Position numbers and translations under genes: made by a program. The notes below the pieces were generated by a model. That model did no database searches. It had not been told where the DNA came from and saw nothing but the letters and a program-made list of their open reading frames with translations. Below are positions 53,239-61,888 of a stretch of DNA of 64,000 nucleotides, piece by piece; position 1 is the stretch's first letter; each line of letters starts with the position of its first letter. The stretch is from Desulfomonile tiedjei DSM 6799 (lineage in GTDB: Bacteria > Desulfobacterota > Desulfomonilia > Desulfomonilales > Desulfomonilaceae), in contig NC_018025.1 in assembly GCF_000266945.1 (NCBI RefSeq), positions 4,096,001 through 4,160,000 on the forward strand, written 5' to 3'.

Positions 53239-53963
53239 ATGAAGTTGAGGTAGGCATGGCCGGCAGAAATGTATTAATTGTAGAAGACGAATCCAAAATT
53301 GCCGAGTTGCTGCGGGATTATCTTATCGCGGCCGGTTTTGTTGTAACCATTGTCGGGCGTGGAGATTTGGCGGCCGGGGAAGTGCGGAAGACCTCGCCTG
53401 CACTGGTGCTTCTGGATATCATGTTGCCTGGAATGGATGGAATGGATGTGTGTAGAGAAATCAGGAGATTTTCTACCGTTCCTATTATTATGCTTACTGC
53501 CCGTGTGGAAGAAATCGACCGGGTCATCGGGCTGGAATTGGGTGCAGACGACTATGTATGCAAACCGTTCAGCCCGAGGGAAATAGTAGCGCGGGTAAAA
53601 GCCGTGCTCAGACGCACACAGCCGGAGCCTGGAGAACCTAAGCTGGAGGTGGGCCCGATCTTGATGGACTGTGATACGCGCGAAGTCACTCTCAGAGGAA
53701 TTCCCGTGAGTCTTACCCCCAGTGAGTTCGCTCTTCTCAAAGCATTAATGGAACGGCCGAACCGCGTATTTACTCGCGGAGAGCTTCTGAATCTCGTTCA
53801 AGGCTACAATTTCGATGGGTATGAGCGAACTATCGATTCGCACATCAAGAATTTGCGAAAAAAGATGGCAGAAAACTTTGCGGACCAGGAACTCATAAGC
53901 ACGGTACACGGGGTTGGGTACAAACTCGCTGTGGTTGACCGCGTTCCGGGAGGTGACGGCTAA
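53235..53963 (+). CDS. OmpR-family response regulator (BaeR/CpxR-like)
   Basis: The 242-residue regulator has a receiver (LIVEDESKIAELLRDYL, D61 in LVLLDIMLPGMDG, LTARVEEIDR, CKPFSPRE) and a winged-helix DNA-binding domain (LTPSEFALLKALMERPNRVFTRGELL, here noted as LTPSEFALLKALMERP, ending IDSHIKNLRKKM and VHGVGYKL). It is phosphorylated by the kinase encoded immediately upstream. The downstream stress-protein and efflux genes are the likely targets. An internal ATG at 53256 is an alternative start closer to the family norm. Confidence 0.92.
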   Translation: MNEVEVGMAGRNVLIVEDESKIAELLRDYLIAAGFVVTIVGRGDLAAGEVRKTSPALVLLDIMLPGMDGMDVCREIRRFSTVPIIMLTARVEEIDRVIGLELGADDYVCKPFSPREIVARVKAVLRRTQPEPGEPKLEVGPILMDCDTREVTLRGIPVSLTPSEFALLKALMERPNRVFTRGELLNLVQGYNFDGYERTIDSHIKNLRKKMAENFADQELISTVHGVGYKLAVVDRVPGGDG

Positions 53964-54103
53964 TACGGGTTCTCGGCTTGCATAGTGCTTTCCTGCGATT
54001 ATCTCTTCACTCCATACTCTTAATACAGCTTCTCCATATTTTTTCCACATTCATAGTCTAGAATTTTCCTCAGACAAGCAAAGCCTTGGCGCCAACAGGT
54101 TAT

Positions 54104-54121
54104 AGGTATTTCGCTATACCT
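54104..54121. promoter_or_regulatory. Small dyad upstream of the CpxP/Spy-like gene
   Basis: AGGTAT and ATACCT are perfect inverted repeats around TTTCGCT-type spacing, 34 nt before ATG 54155. It could be an operator for the OmpR-type regulator or a leader hairpin; OmpR-family sites are usually direct repeats, so this is uncertain. Confidence 0.3.
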
Positions 54122-54154
54122 GTCGGTATCTATCGCTTATCAGGAGGAAAATCT

Positions 54155-54694
54155 ATGAAGAAGTCGGCTATCGTTTTAGTCCTCGCGATTCTATTTACTG
54201 CATCAGTGACTTGCCTTCCTGCTTTTGCTGAACCTCCAGCACCCCATCAAGGTCCGCCTCCTCCACATGGAGGAGCATTCTTCGGCGGGCATCCGGGACC
54301 GCCTCCAGGTCCGCCCCCTCCGCACATGGGAGGAGGTTTCGGTCTGTGGGATGCTCCACCTCCTCTGATGGAAAAACTTCAGTTAACTGACGACCAACGC
54401 AAACAGATGCGTCAGGCGTATGTGGATTTTCAGGACAAGACCAGAAAAACCCGAAATGCTTTGATGGGTTTGCATGATGAGAAAAGAACCATGTTGATTT
54501 CCGGCAAAATAGATCAAGCGAAGCTTGCGAAAATCGACGAAGACATTACAAAGCTCTCTTCTGAAGTAATGGCCGAAGAACTTCTCATGAAGAGACAACA
54601 CCTGGCAAAACTCACCCCCGAACAGGTCAACCTCCTGGCTGACTTCTTGGCGAAAAAAGAGATGAAACACGGACCAAAGATGAGGGGTAGATAA
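54155..54694 (+). CDS. CpxP/Spy-like periplasmic protein with Pro/Gly/His-rich N-terminus
   Basis: The 179-residue protein has a signal peptide (to about residue 25, PAFAEP) and then about 40 residues rich in Pro, Gly and His (GPPPPHGGAFFGGHPG). A helical domain with two LTxxQ motifs (LQLTDDQRKQM and AKLTPEQVNLL) follows, the hallmark of CpxP, Spy and CnrX-like proteins. These bind unfolded proteins or metals and restrain a sensor kinase. CAGGAGG precedes ATG 54155; upstream starts in the same frame are unlikely. It follows the kinase/regulator pair and is probably controlled by it. The His/Pro-rich part could bind metal. Confidence 0.85.
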   Translation: MKKSAIVLVLAILFTASVTCLPAFAEPPAPHQGPPPPHGGAFFGGHPGPPPGPPPPHMGGGFGLWDAPPPLMEKLQLTDDQRKQMRQAYVDFQDKTRKTRNALMGLHDEKRTMLISGKIDQAKLAKIDEDITKLSSEVMAEELLMKRQHLAKLTPEQVNLLADFLAKKEMKHGPKMRGR

Positions 54695-54708
54695 TCGTTT
54701 CTTATCCT

Positions 54709-54745
54709 GTGGAGCGCTCTGGAGGGTCTCTCTACTGCGCTCCAC
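54709..54745 (+). terminator. Hairpin after the CpxP/Spy-like gene
   Basis: GTGGAGCGC and GCGCTCCAC are perfect 9-bp arms around a 19-nt loop, 15 nt after the stop codon. No T-run follows, so it may attenuate rather than end transcription into the efflux genes. Confidence 0.45.
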
Positions 54746-54812
54746 CACCATTTGGAAACACGCTCAATAGTAGTAGCGTAAAGTCACATAACATCCTTTT
54801 GGGAGGCTTTCC

Positions 54813-55154
54813 GTGCGAATCTCGAATCAGAATACAAGCATAGTATTAGAGCTCGTAGCCAAGGGTGAGAACCTTGATCCAAATGACCTGCAGGCTTTTT
54901 ATCAATGGATAGACGATTCATATAACGCACTGGAATTCGATCAAGTTCAAAAACGACGGTTTGCCGCATATTGCCGCTCGTCTCTTGATTCGCCTTCCAT
55001 GAGGATTTATGTAGGAGTATGGATTCTTAAGTTGTCCATATGGGAAGCGTCACAAGAACTCATCGATCACCAGGAACGACTAACATTGACAGAGACCGTG
55101 CTTTCACGTGCGACGAATGAGTGCTCGCACTTCTCGAGGAGAAGAGTGAAGTAA
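54813..55154 (+). CDS. Hypothetical helical protein
   Basis: The 113-residue product is mostly helical and acidic (ENLDPNDLQAFYQWIDDSYNAL, about 19-40), with no signal peptide or membrane helix. The start is GTG 54813 with GGGAGG upstream. It lies between the CpxP/Spy-like gene and the efflux adaptor gene on the same strand. No family is recognised, and its frame ends 124 nt before the adaptor start. Confidence 0.6.
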   Translation: MRISNQNTSIVLELVAKGENLDPNDLQAFYQWIDDSYNALEFDQVQKRRFAAYCRSSLDSPSMRIYVGVWILKLSIWEASQELIDHQERLTLTETVLSRATNECSHFSRRRVK

Positions 55155-55278
55155 TCTGGCATCAGGTATGCACACAAAGGCTTTCTGACTCCGGGATCGC
55201 GATCGGAATTCTGCAAAATTGCTTTCACCCTGGTCTCTCGACGATCTTGGGATTTCACAATTTGAAACAGACAAATAT

Positions 55279-56358
55279 ATGCCGAAGAAACAACTGAGAC
55301 GCAAACATGCCGGAATACTGGTGACGATTGCCATAGTAATCCTTTGTGGGGGAGCTTATTGGCTCAATGGAGGATTTTCCGCCAAGCCGCAACAGGAATA
55401 CGAAACGGAAAAGGTTCTGAAGCAGGATGTGAGGTCAGTGGTTCAGGCAACCGGAATCGTCAAGGCAATGGTGGGGGCTGACGTGAAAGTTGGAGCCAGG
55501 ATGCCGGGTAAAGTCGTAGAGCTGCCCATCAATGTAGGAGATAGGGTCAAAGAAGGACAAGTCATTGCCAAAATCGAGCAGGATGATTTAGTCGCAAAGG
55601 TAAAGCTTCAAAAGGCGGTGCTAGCAGAAGCCAGAGCTGAAGAAGTGCGTTTGACAAAGGATTTTGAACGCGACAAGCAGTTGCGTTCTACTAATTCTAT
55701 CTCCCCCCAAAAGTTAGACCAAAGTGAAGCTCAGCACGAAATGGCAAAGGCAAGGACTCTCAAGTGTGAGGCTGAGCTGGAGTATTGGGAATCTCAGCTT
55801 TCGTATGCTACCATCATCGCGCCCATTAAAGGCACCGTCGCCTCTGTCAATACGATGCAAGGAGAGACGGTGGTTACAGGGCTCAACGCACCCACCTTCA
55901 TCAGAATCATCGACCTTGATAATTTGGAAGTGCTGGCCTATGTGGATGAAAACGACATTGGTAAAGTGGAGGTCGGTCAAGAAGCCGTCTTCACTGTCGC
56001 AGCCCATCAAGGTGCCGAGTTCCTCGGCAAAGTAACCTCGATCTATCCCTCAGCAACCACACAAGATAACGTCGTCTACTACATCACATCCGTAAGTGTG
56101 GACAATCGAGGAGGCAAGTTGAGGCCGGATATGACTGCGAACGTGTTGATCCTTGTCGATCGGAGGAAGGGCGTTCTCACTGTGCCTCATAAAGCTGTTC
56201 AACGCGATGGAAATCGGAAGTTCGTTTTTGTGATGAACAATGGCATGCCGATTAAACGGTCAGTGACGATTGGACTGAGAGATACCTCCTGCTTCGAAAT
56301 AACCGATGGTCTGAAAGAGGGCGAGCTGGTGGTTGTCGGCGAAACTCTCCGGAAGTGA
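55279..56358 (+). CDS. MacA-like periplasmic adaptor protein (HlyD superfamily)
   Basis: The protein of about 359 residues has an N-terminal membrane helix (about 11-30, GILVTIAIVILCGGAYWLNGG, here noted as ILVTIAIVILCGGAYW). Lipoyl halves (RMPGKVVELPINVGDRVKEG and SYATIIAPIKGTVASVN), a helical hairpin, a beta-barrel (AYVDENDIGKVEVGQEAVF) and a membrane-proximal domain complete the MacA/AcrA pattern. It would bridge an inner-membrane pump and a TolC-type channel. ATG 55279 is preferred, though the frame is open from 55219 and the ribosome binding site is weak. The downstream genes encode MacB-type permeases without ATPase domains. Confidence 0.87.
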   Translation: MPKKQLRRKHAGILVTIAIVILCGGAYWLNGGFSAKPQQEYETEKVLKQDVRSVVQATGIVKAMVGADVKVGARMPGKVVELPINVGDRVKEGQVIAKIEQDDLVAKVKLQKAVLAEARAEEVRLTKDFERDKQLRSTNSISPQKLDQSEAQHEMAKARTLKCEAELEYWESQLSYATIIAPIKGTVASVNTMQGETVVTGLNAPTFIRIIDLDNLEVLAYVDENDIGKVEVGQEAVFTVAAHQGAEFLGKVTSIYPSATTQDNVVYYITSVSVDNRGGKLRPDMTANVLILVDRRKGVLTVPHKAVQRDGNRKFVFVMNNGMPIKRSVTIGLRDTSCFEITDGLKEGELVVVGETLRK

Positions 56359-56401
56359 CAATGCGGAGGCTTCCAGTGGCACAGGGGGGAACCCTTCTCA
56401 T

Positions 56402-57613
56402 ATGATCAGGATGCTGCGCATGGGCCGCCAAGCACTCAAATCCATTGCGGCAAATCGGACCAGAACAGTCCTCATGATGCTCGGTGTGATCATCGGCGTG
56501 GCGACGCTCACGGTTATTGCCTCTTCAGTACTGGGGGCTCGCGCTGAAGTATTGGCCAGAGTCGAGAAATTCGGTCTCCAGCAAGTCGGTATCATAGCCG
56601 GTGCGGGCAGAAAACCGGGAGTTCCGCAACCCGTTTGCACGAGTCTGAAGGTGGAGGATGCACAAGCGATGCTTTCCGAGATCCCCAATGTGAAGAGCGT
56701 GTGCTCGGAGATCGTACGCACGGATTTCCCTGTAAAGCACGGCAATAGGAGTACTTACGCTGCCATCATTGCAGCCGATCCCAGTTGGGCATCCATGTGG
56801 GGCATCGGTCTGGACAAGGGAAGATTCTTGTCACAGGAAGACAACATTCATCTGGCACGTGTGGGTGTCATTGGCAAGACCATCCAGAGGGACCTCTATG
56901 AACATGAAGATCCGATTGGGAAACGGATACTCATCAACAACAATCCCTTTACTATCGTTGGTGTCCTTGAAACGAGAGGGACAACGCCCCACGGTGACGA
57001 CATGGATAATCAGATTATCATACCCGTTTCCACCGGGCAAAAGAGAGTCTTTCACCAGGATTACGTCTTCGCTATCAAGGTGGAATTGAAAAACTCCTCC
57101 AATATGTCCCGGAGCGTGAATGATATTCGGGAACTTCTCCGGGAAAGGCACAATCTCGGTCAGGGAGTCGAAAACGATTTTACCATTATCACTCCGACTC
57201 TGATCATGAACATGATGGCGAGTCTTTCTGCAACATTCAGCCTTTTTCTCATGTTGGTCTCAGGTATATCGCTTATTGTGGGGGCAATTGTGATCGCAAA
57301 CATAATGTTCATGTCCGTGCACGATAGAAGGAAGGAGATAGGTCTTCGGAGATCGGTTGGAGCGAGAAAGAGAGACATTCTTCTGCAGTTCCTACTGGAG
57401 GCAGTCTGCGTTGCCGCCACAGGCGGGATCTTCGGGATTATTCTGGGACTTGTAGGACTCAAAGTGTTGTCAGGTTACATGAAAGTGCCTGCTACCATCA
57501 TGTGGCAGCCCATCGTTCTTGGGCTAGTAAGTGCAATTGCGGTGGGACTTATAGCAGGAATTCAGCCGGCAAGAAAAGCGGCAAATGCACATCCCGTAGA
57601 AGTGTTGAGGTGA
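56402..57613 (+). CDS. FtsX/MacB-type ABC permease subunit 1
   Basis: The protein of about 403 residues has one N-terminal membrane helix (about 24-46, TVLMMLGVIIGVATLTVIAS), a large periplasmic MacB_PCD domain (about 55-275) and three C-terminal helices with the FtsX motif HDRRKEIGLRRSVGARKRDI. It lacks the N-terminal ATPase of true MacB. ATG 56402 follows a G-rich run; the frame is also open upstream to GTG 56333, inside the adaptor gene. Its stop overlaps the next GTG, giving a tight pair of permease genes. It probably forms half of a mechanotransmission-type exporter. Confidence 0.87.
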   Translation: MIRMLRMGRQALKSIAANRTRTVLMMLGVIIGVATLTVIASSVLGARAEVLARVEKFGLQQVGIIAGAGRKPGVPQPVCTSLKVEDAQAMLSEIPNVKSVCSEIVRTDFPVKHGNRSTYAAIIAADPSWASMWGIGLDKGRFLSQEDNIHLARVGVIGKTIQRDLYEHEDPIGKRILINNNPFTIVGVLETRGTTPHGDDMDNQIIIPVSTGQKRVFHQDYVFAIKVELKNSSNMSRSVNDIRELLRERHNLGQGVENDFTIITPTLIMNMMASLSATFSLFLMLVSGISLIVGAIVIANIMFMSVHDRRKEIGLRRSVGARKRDILLQFLLEAVCVAATGGIFGIILGLVGLKVLSGYMKVPATIMWQPIVLGLVSAIAVGLIAGIQPARKAANAHPVEVLR

Positions 57614-58845
57614 GCCTGGTGCGAACGGGTCAATTACGTGATTTCCGAATTGCTATAAGGTCTCTCACAGGCCACCCATTGAGAGTTGCCCTCTCCGTGC
57701 TGGCTATCATGATCGGCGTAGCATCCCTTATTGTCCTGGTCGGAATCGGAAGAGGAAGTGAGCAAAAAATCCGTAAAGTAATTGAAGATATGGGCCCAAA
57801 TCTGATCGTCGTGAGTGCAGGACAGTCAAGGGTAGTCAAGGGGCAGCTCGGTCAAATGGGCATGATGACGAACTTGACATTAAAAGATGCCAATGCAATT
57901 GCTGCAGAGTGTCCATCGGTTCGCACGGTCGCTCCAGCTTACTTTAAGAAAATGCTGGTAAAATTTGAAAATATGACCTACAGCACCAAGATCGTGGGGA
58001 CTATGCCTTCAATCCAGGAAGCACGAAATGTCTCGGTGCGACCCGGATCGTTTTTTGATGAAACGGAAAACAGCCTCATGGCACCGGTGGCAGTTATCGG
58101 CCCCACGGTAGTGGAGTCTTTATTCGGCCTACGTGACCCCATCGGTGCATCCATCATGATCGGAAGAGTGATGTTTCATGTCATTGGAGTAACCGCCTCG
58201 AAGGGGTCTGTCGCCGGTGAGGATCAAGACGATCAAATATTCGTGCCGCTACGGACAGCCATGGTAAAACTCATGAATGTGACGTACCTGAGCACTGTTT
58301 ACGTTGAAGCTGCTGGAGTCAACCGGATTCACACTGCTGGGGCCGAAATAAAGTCGCTCCTTAGAGAACGCCATCGCTTGCGTGAGAACAAAGAGGATGA
58401 TTTTACTATTCGGAACCAAACCGATGTGATGGAGACCCAGAAGTCGGTCGCAAAGACATTCAGCCTGTTGGTCGCGAGCATTGCCATCAGTTCCCTGATT
58501 ATTGGAGGTGTGGGAATTCTGGGGGTCATGCTTCTTTCAATCCGGGAACGAATAAGCGAAATCGGTATCAGAAGGGCTGTCGGCGCGAAACGGAGGGACA
58601 TACTTGTTCAATTCCTTGTCGAATCCTCGTTCCTTGGCATACTGGGCGGAATTGCAGGCCTCTTCCTCGGACTGGGCGCATCATTTGGAGTGAAGGCGAC
58701 CTCAGGCATCCCGGTAATTTTGCAGCCAGACTACATCGTATTGTCACTCGTGTTTTCGCTCGCGACGGGCCTCGTTTTCGGCATCTACCCTTCCTGGAAA
58801 GCTGCCCGGCTCGACCCGATTGAAGCGCTGAACACTGAAGCATAA
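57610..58845 (+). CDS. FtsX/MacB-type ABC permease subunit 2
   Basis: The protein of about 411 residues parallels its neighbour: an N-terminal helix (PLRVALSVLAIMIGVASLIVLVG, here noted as VALSVLAIMIGVASLIVL), a periplasmic MacB_PCD domain, and C-terminal helices with SIRERISEIGIRRAVGAKRRDI and a FGIYPSWKAARLDPIEAL ending. GTG 57610 lies in the stop codon of the upstream gene (GTGA). The two permeases are similar but diverged, suggesting a heterodimer. No ATPase gene follows; the next gene is on the opposite strand. Confidence 0.87.
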   Translation: MSLVRTGQLRDFRIAIRSLTGHPLRVALSVLAIMIGVASLIVLVGIGRGSEQKIRKVIEDMGPNLIVVSAGQSRVVKGQLGQMGMMTNLTLKDANAIAAECPSVRTVAPAYFKKMLVKFENMTYSTKIVGTMPSIQEARNVSVRPGSFFDETENSLMAPVAVIGPTVVESLFGLRDPIGASIMIGRVMFHVIGVTASKGSVAGEDQDDQIFVPLRTAMVKLMNVTYLSTVYVEAAGVNRIHTAGAEIKSLLRERHRLRENKEDDFTIRNQTDVMETQKSVAKTFSLLVASIAISSLIIGGVGILGVMLLSIRERISEIGIRRAVGAKRRDILVQFLVESSFLGILGGIAGLFLGLGASFGVKATSGIPVILQPDYIVLSLVFSLATGLVFGIYPSWKAARLDPIEALNTEA

Positions 58846-58994
58846 TGCACAAGATCGCAGACGTTTGCAGAGATAGCAATTAGTTGCTGATTGCGAGTCG
58901 GCCGATTGAACTGCGCAGGGAATAGGCAAGGCTTATATGCTCCTACCCCACCTGCAGGATTTCCATTATTCGGCTCCCATATCGGCGACTCTCT

Positions 58995-59888
58995 TCATCG
59001 CTTCCCACAAGAATCGGTCTTGTTCAGTGCTTTAAGGATCTTCTTTGGAATTCCCGATTCGCACGGCACCCCTGTCTGACAAAGTCCACAACCATGCCCG
59101 TCAGAGCCGAAGCTTTTCCTCACATATTCACCGCAGGTCTCATGGACATGCTCCCGACATTTCTGCTTATCGTGACCCGTTTCGGTAATAGCGCCGACGG
59201 GGCATCGTTTACGGCACGCGGTGCATGAGCCGTCATAGAAAAATAGGCAGTATGCGTGGTGATTGTCATATGGTCTTTCCGTAACAGGCACAGACAGATC
59301 GGCAATTACCGAACCGACACGATGAGCTTTCCCCTTCGATGTGATCAGCCCGTCGCAGAGACCGAATGTTCCGAGCCCTGCTGCATAGGCTGCATGACGC
59401 TCCGACCATTTTGAAGAGAAGACGAACCTGGCCGATTTGACCCGACTCCACTCCGGGAGAAGGATTGGTGCCACGGATTTGATACCTCTGCTGCTCAATG
59501 CGTTAACCAGGTGCCGCCGAAGACTATTGTTGAATTCCTCGCCAGGGAACCGAGCTTGCACCCATCGTCGAGACGGGTAAAAGGTCTCTTTGCGATTGTC
59601 TGACCTCGTAGCCTCTCGTTGTGGAAGAATCCAACTGATGACCGTGAGATTGGCAGGATTGACGACCACGTCAGGAAACCCGATTGAAAAGGCTTCAAGT
59701 GGTGTCCAATGTGATTCGCTGACGAGATCCTTGTACGCCTCATAAAGAGGGTCAGCACCTGACGAAAATCCCACGAGAACGGCATCCCACGCCTTTTCAT
59801 CAGGTTCCATCTTGAGAGAATTGTCTGGAGAATCTTTCAGATATTCTTCTATAATTTCGGTTAACCAGATTCTTGCATCTGCAGCCAT
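58995..59888 (-). CDS. 4Fe-4S ferredoxin-type protein related to the QueG/reductase group
   Basis: The protein of about 297 residues ends with two cysteine clusters (CTACRKRCPVGAI and CGLCQTGVPC) arranged like the double [4Fe-4S] domain of epoxyqueuosine reductase (QueG) and related corrinoid reductases. The N-terminal part contains SIGFPDVVVNP and AAYAAGLGTFGLCDGLIT, the latter matching the QueG-like GLGxxGxxG segment. AGGAG before ATG 59888 supports this start. It is not a standard QueG, so the function is uncertain. An iron-sulfur flavoprotein gene lies 80 nt upstream on the same strand. Confidence 0.78.
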   Translation of the reverse strand: MAADARIWLTEIIEEYLKDSPDNSLKMEPDEKAWDAVLVGFSSGADPLYEAYKDLVSESHWTPLEAFSIGFPDVVVNPANLTVISWILPQREATRSDNRKETFYPSRRWVQARFPGEEFNNSLRRHLVNALSSRGIKSVAPILLPEWSRVKSARFVFSSKWSERHAAYAAGLGTFGLCDGLITSKGKAHRVGSVIADLSVPVTERPYDNHHAYCLFFYDGSCTACRKRCPVGAITETGHDKQKCREHVHETCGEYVRKSFGSDGHGCGLCQTGVPCESGIPKKILKALNKTDSCGKR

Positions 59889-59969
59889 AATACTGCTCCT
59901 GAACTTCTCGGATCCAACCGCGCCTTTCAAGCGTTCGCGCAGCGGTACTCCATGTGGAGGTCAGAATAC

Positions 59970-60545
59970 TCAGCCATAAAGCTTTTTCAAAGTCCAGGCC
60001 ATATTCTGGCCCAACTGCTTCATTGTCTGGAGGCCTTCCTCATCCTTCTCCACTTCACCAATCTCCCTGCCAACCCCAAAATTCCAATAGGAAGAGCCCG
60101 GGATAATCATTTGTCCTGACAGGAAGAAATGGTTCATCGTATCGAATGCGTGGATAGCGCCTCCCCTTCTCTGGACTGATACTGCTGCTCCGACTTTTCG
60201 CTTGAACATGTTCTCATTGGCCCTGGACACCATCCCCACCCGGTCTATGAGAGCTTTCATCTCGCTCGACACATCGGTGAAGTAGGTAGGAGAGGCAAGG
60301 ATGATGCCTTCCACTTCCAGCATTACGGCAATGTAATCGTTCACGACGTCCTTTTCGTTCGTACAGCGTTGGTTCTTCTTTCCCCAGCACTTGTAACATG
60401 CCATGCACCCCCGGATTTCCTTGCCTGCCAGTTGAAACAGTTCAGTTTCTACACCTTCTTTTTCAAGTTCTCTGAAAACATGACCTATCAGAATGGCCGT
60501 ATTGCCGTCTTTGCGGGCGCTTCCGCTGAAAGCTGCTACTTTCAT
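59970..60545 (-). CDS. Iron-sulfur flavoprotein (ISF-type NADPH-dependent FMN reductase)
   Basis: The 191-residue protein has a flavodoxin-like fold with FSGSARKDGNT for FMN phosphate, the compact cluster motif C-x2-C-x2-C-x7-C (GCMACYKCWGKKNQRC) that marks archaeal and anaerobe ISF proteins, and SPTYFTDVSSEMKALIDR. ISF proteins carry electrons between ferredoxin and small oxidants such as oxygen, peroxide or quinones. The ATG has GGAGGGG upstream. The neighbouring Fe-S protein gene downstream may be its redox partner. Confidence 0.88.
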   Translation of the reverse strand: MKVAAFSGSARKDGNTAILIGHVFRELEKEGVETELFQLAGKEIRGCMACYKCWGKKNQRCTNEKDVVNDYIAVMLEVEGIILASPTYFTDVSSEMKALIDRVGMVSRANENMFKRKVGAAVSVQRRGGAIHAFDTMNHFFLSGQMIIPGSSYWNFGVGREIGEVEKDEEGLQTMKQLGQNMAWTLKKLYG

Positions 60546-60928
60546 GGTCCCCTCCTTCGTAGGTCCTATCAGTCCAGTGAAAATCCTGTTCAGGTTTGTT
60601 TCCCATGCTTAGTCTCTGCGAACCGACAGCAACAGGAAAGAAGCGATTATTCCACCGAATTATGACTTGTTGAGTCCTCTTTTCATTTCTCCCTTGACGA
60701 CCTTGGAATGCACATATTCCCTATAGTGTAATTCGCTTCCCGATTAAACGGGGGTGTCCTCGATAAAGCGAAACAACAAACCTTATTTTAGAATTATTAG
60801 TGACAAATGTCGCTCGAATTTATTCGAAAGAAAGGGCTTTCAGCGGAGAATTTTGCGGGGTCTATTCGTCGCAACGCGATGTTAAGAATTCCAGATTCGA
60901 AAGAAAGTGAAACCGTACCGGGGTTAGA
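60546..60928. other. Intergenic stretch, nothing recognised
   Basis: About 380 nt between two minus-strand genes. It should hold the promoter for the iron-sulfur flavoprotein gene. No gene or repeat is supported apart from the hairpin that follows. Confidence 0.45.
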
Positions 60929-60958
60929 GAAAGGAACCACTTTCAAGAAGTTCCTTTC
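60929..60958 (-). terminator. Hairpin at the 3' end of the periplasmic coiled-coil gene
   Basis: GAAAGGAAC and GTTCCTTTC are perfect arms with a partly paired centre (CACTT...AAG). It lies 31 nt beyond the stop codon of the minus-strand gene ending at 60989. The GTTCC/GGAAC arms and CTTCTTG centre resemble the hairpin at 34517-34548. Confidence 0.5.
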
Positions 60959-60988
60959 CGATTTTCTTCTTTGGTTACGGAATCGCAT

Positions 60989-61576
60989 CTATTCCCTGGG
61001 ACACGTATCCAAGTACCGTTGTCTATGCTTCTGCAGGACGGCTCGGAAATCCTGATTTCCTGCAACACTGCCGCGGAGCCGAACTGCCGATGCGGCATCC
61101 CAGGCCAATCCTTCGTAAATGTTCTGAATCTTGGAAACTCTGTGAGTTCCCGAATACGGCTGCAACTTGGAGTTCAATTTGTTTATGGCCGCGCGCATCT
61201 TCGTTTCGGCAGCATCGGGACTTGAGCGAAACGCCTCGTCCACTTCGTTGAAGAAAATTCCAACTTCCTTGCAGATGACACGGGTTAATTCTTGTTCACT
61301 GAATTCCTTAACCGGCTTCTGCTTTGGGGCCGCTTCTTGTTTCGAAGCTTCCGTCTCAGCCTTCTGGTTTTCGGGAATCACTACAGATTCCAGCATAACT
61401 CTCCTCAATTCGTAAACCAGATTTCTTAGGTCTCGGACTTCATCTCTTAACTGAGACACGTCTTTTCTGACCTGATCGAGTTGAGAAAACATGTCCTGCG
61501 AGTGGACCGCCGGTGCAGTCCCCAGAAACAAAACAGCAGAAACGACAAGAATAAGACTTGCTCTCACGTTCAGCAT
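60989..61576 (-). CDS. Periplasmic coiled-coil hypothetical protein
   Basis: The protein of about 195 residues has a signal peptide (to about residue 27, VHSQD), a coiled coil (FSQLDQVRKDVSQLRDEVRD), a charged linker with several Lys-Gln pairs (KQEAAPKQKPVK), and a helical C-terminal domain with two cysteines (VICKEVG and LDTCPRE). GGAGGGG precedes ATG 61576, preferred over an upstream start. It is not recognised as a known family. The coiled coil suggests oligomerisation in the periplasm. Confidence 0.65.
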   Translation of the reverse strand: MLNVRASLILVVSAVLFLGTAPAVHSQDMFSQLDQVRKDVSQLRDEVRDLRNLVYELRRVMLESVVIPENQKAETEASKQEAAPKQKPVKEFSEQELTRVICKEVGIFFNEVDEAFRSSPDAAETKMRAAINKLNSKLQPYSGTHRVSKIQNIYEGLAWDAASAVRLRGSVAGNQDFRAVLQKHRQRYLDTCPRE

Positions 61577-61759
61577 GTGCCGCCCCTCCGCAGATATTTG
61601 CAGGTACACTACACCAGCTCAAAATCCAAGTCTACACGATTTATGCGTTTGTAAGTAAGGCTTCAGTCTCGGGCGGTGGTTTGAGAGTATTTTGTCTGAG
61701 TACGTAGATATCGTTGAGCGAAGCGAACCGCCGTTGATGCCGGAGACGTTTGAATGCCT

Positions 61760-61856
61760 GTCATTGCGAGCGAAGCGAAGCAATCCTCTGAAGTGCAGGC
61801 ACGTATCAGGAGATTGTCCCGCGAGACGCGGGATCGCTGCGCTCCTCGCAATGACA
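61760..61856. repeat. 97-bp palindromic repeat of the TGTCATTGCGAG type
   Basis: The ends TGTCATTGCGAG and CTCGCAATGACA are perfect inverted repeats, followed inward by CGAAGCGAAGCAATC and a GCGAGACGCGGGATCGC stretch. This is a widespread dispersed intergenic repeat, often in many copies per genome, with no coding capacity. It lies between two minus-strand genes near the end of the DJ-1/PfpI gene. Confidence 0.6.
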
Positions 61857-61888
61857 TGTCCCATTTTCTTCTTTCGTTGGAAATCGTA

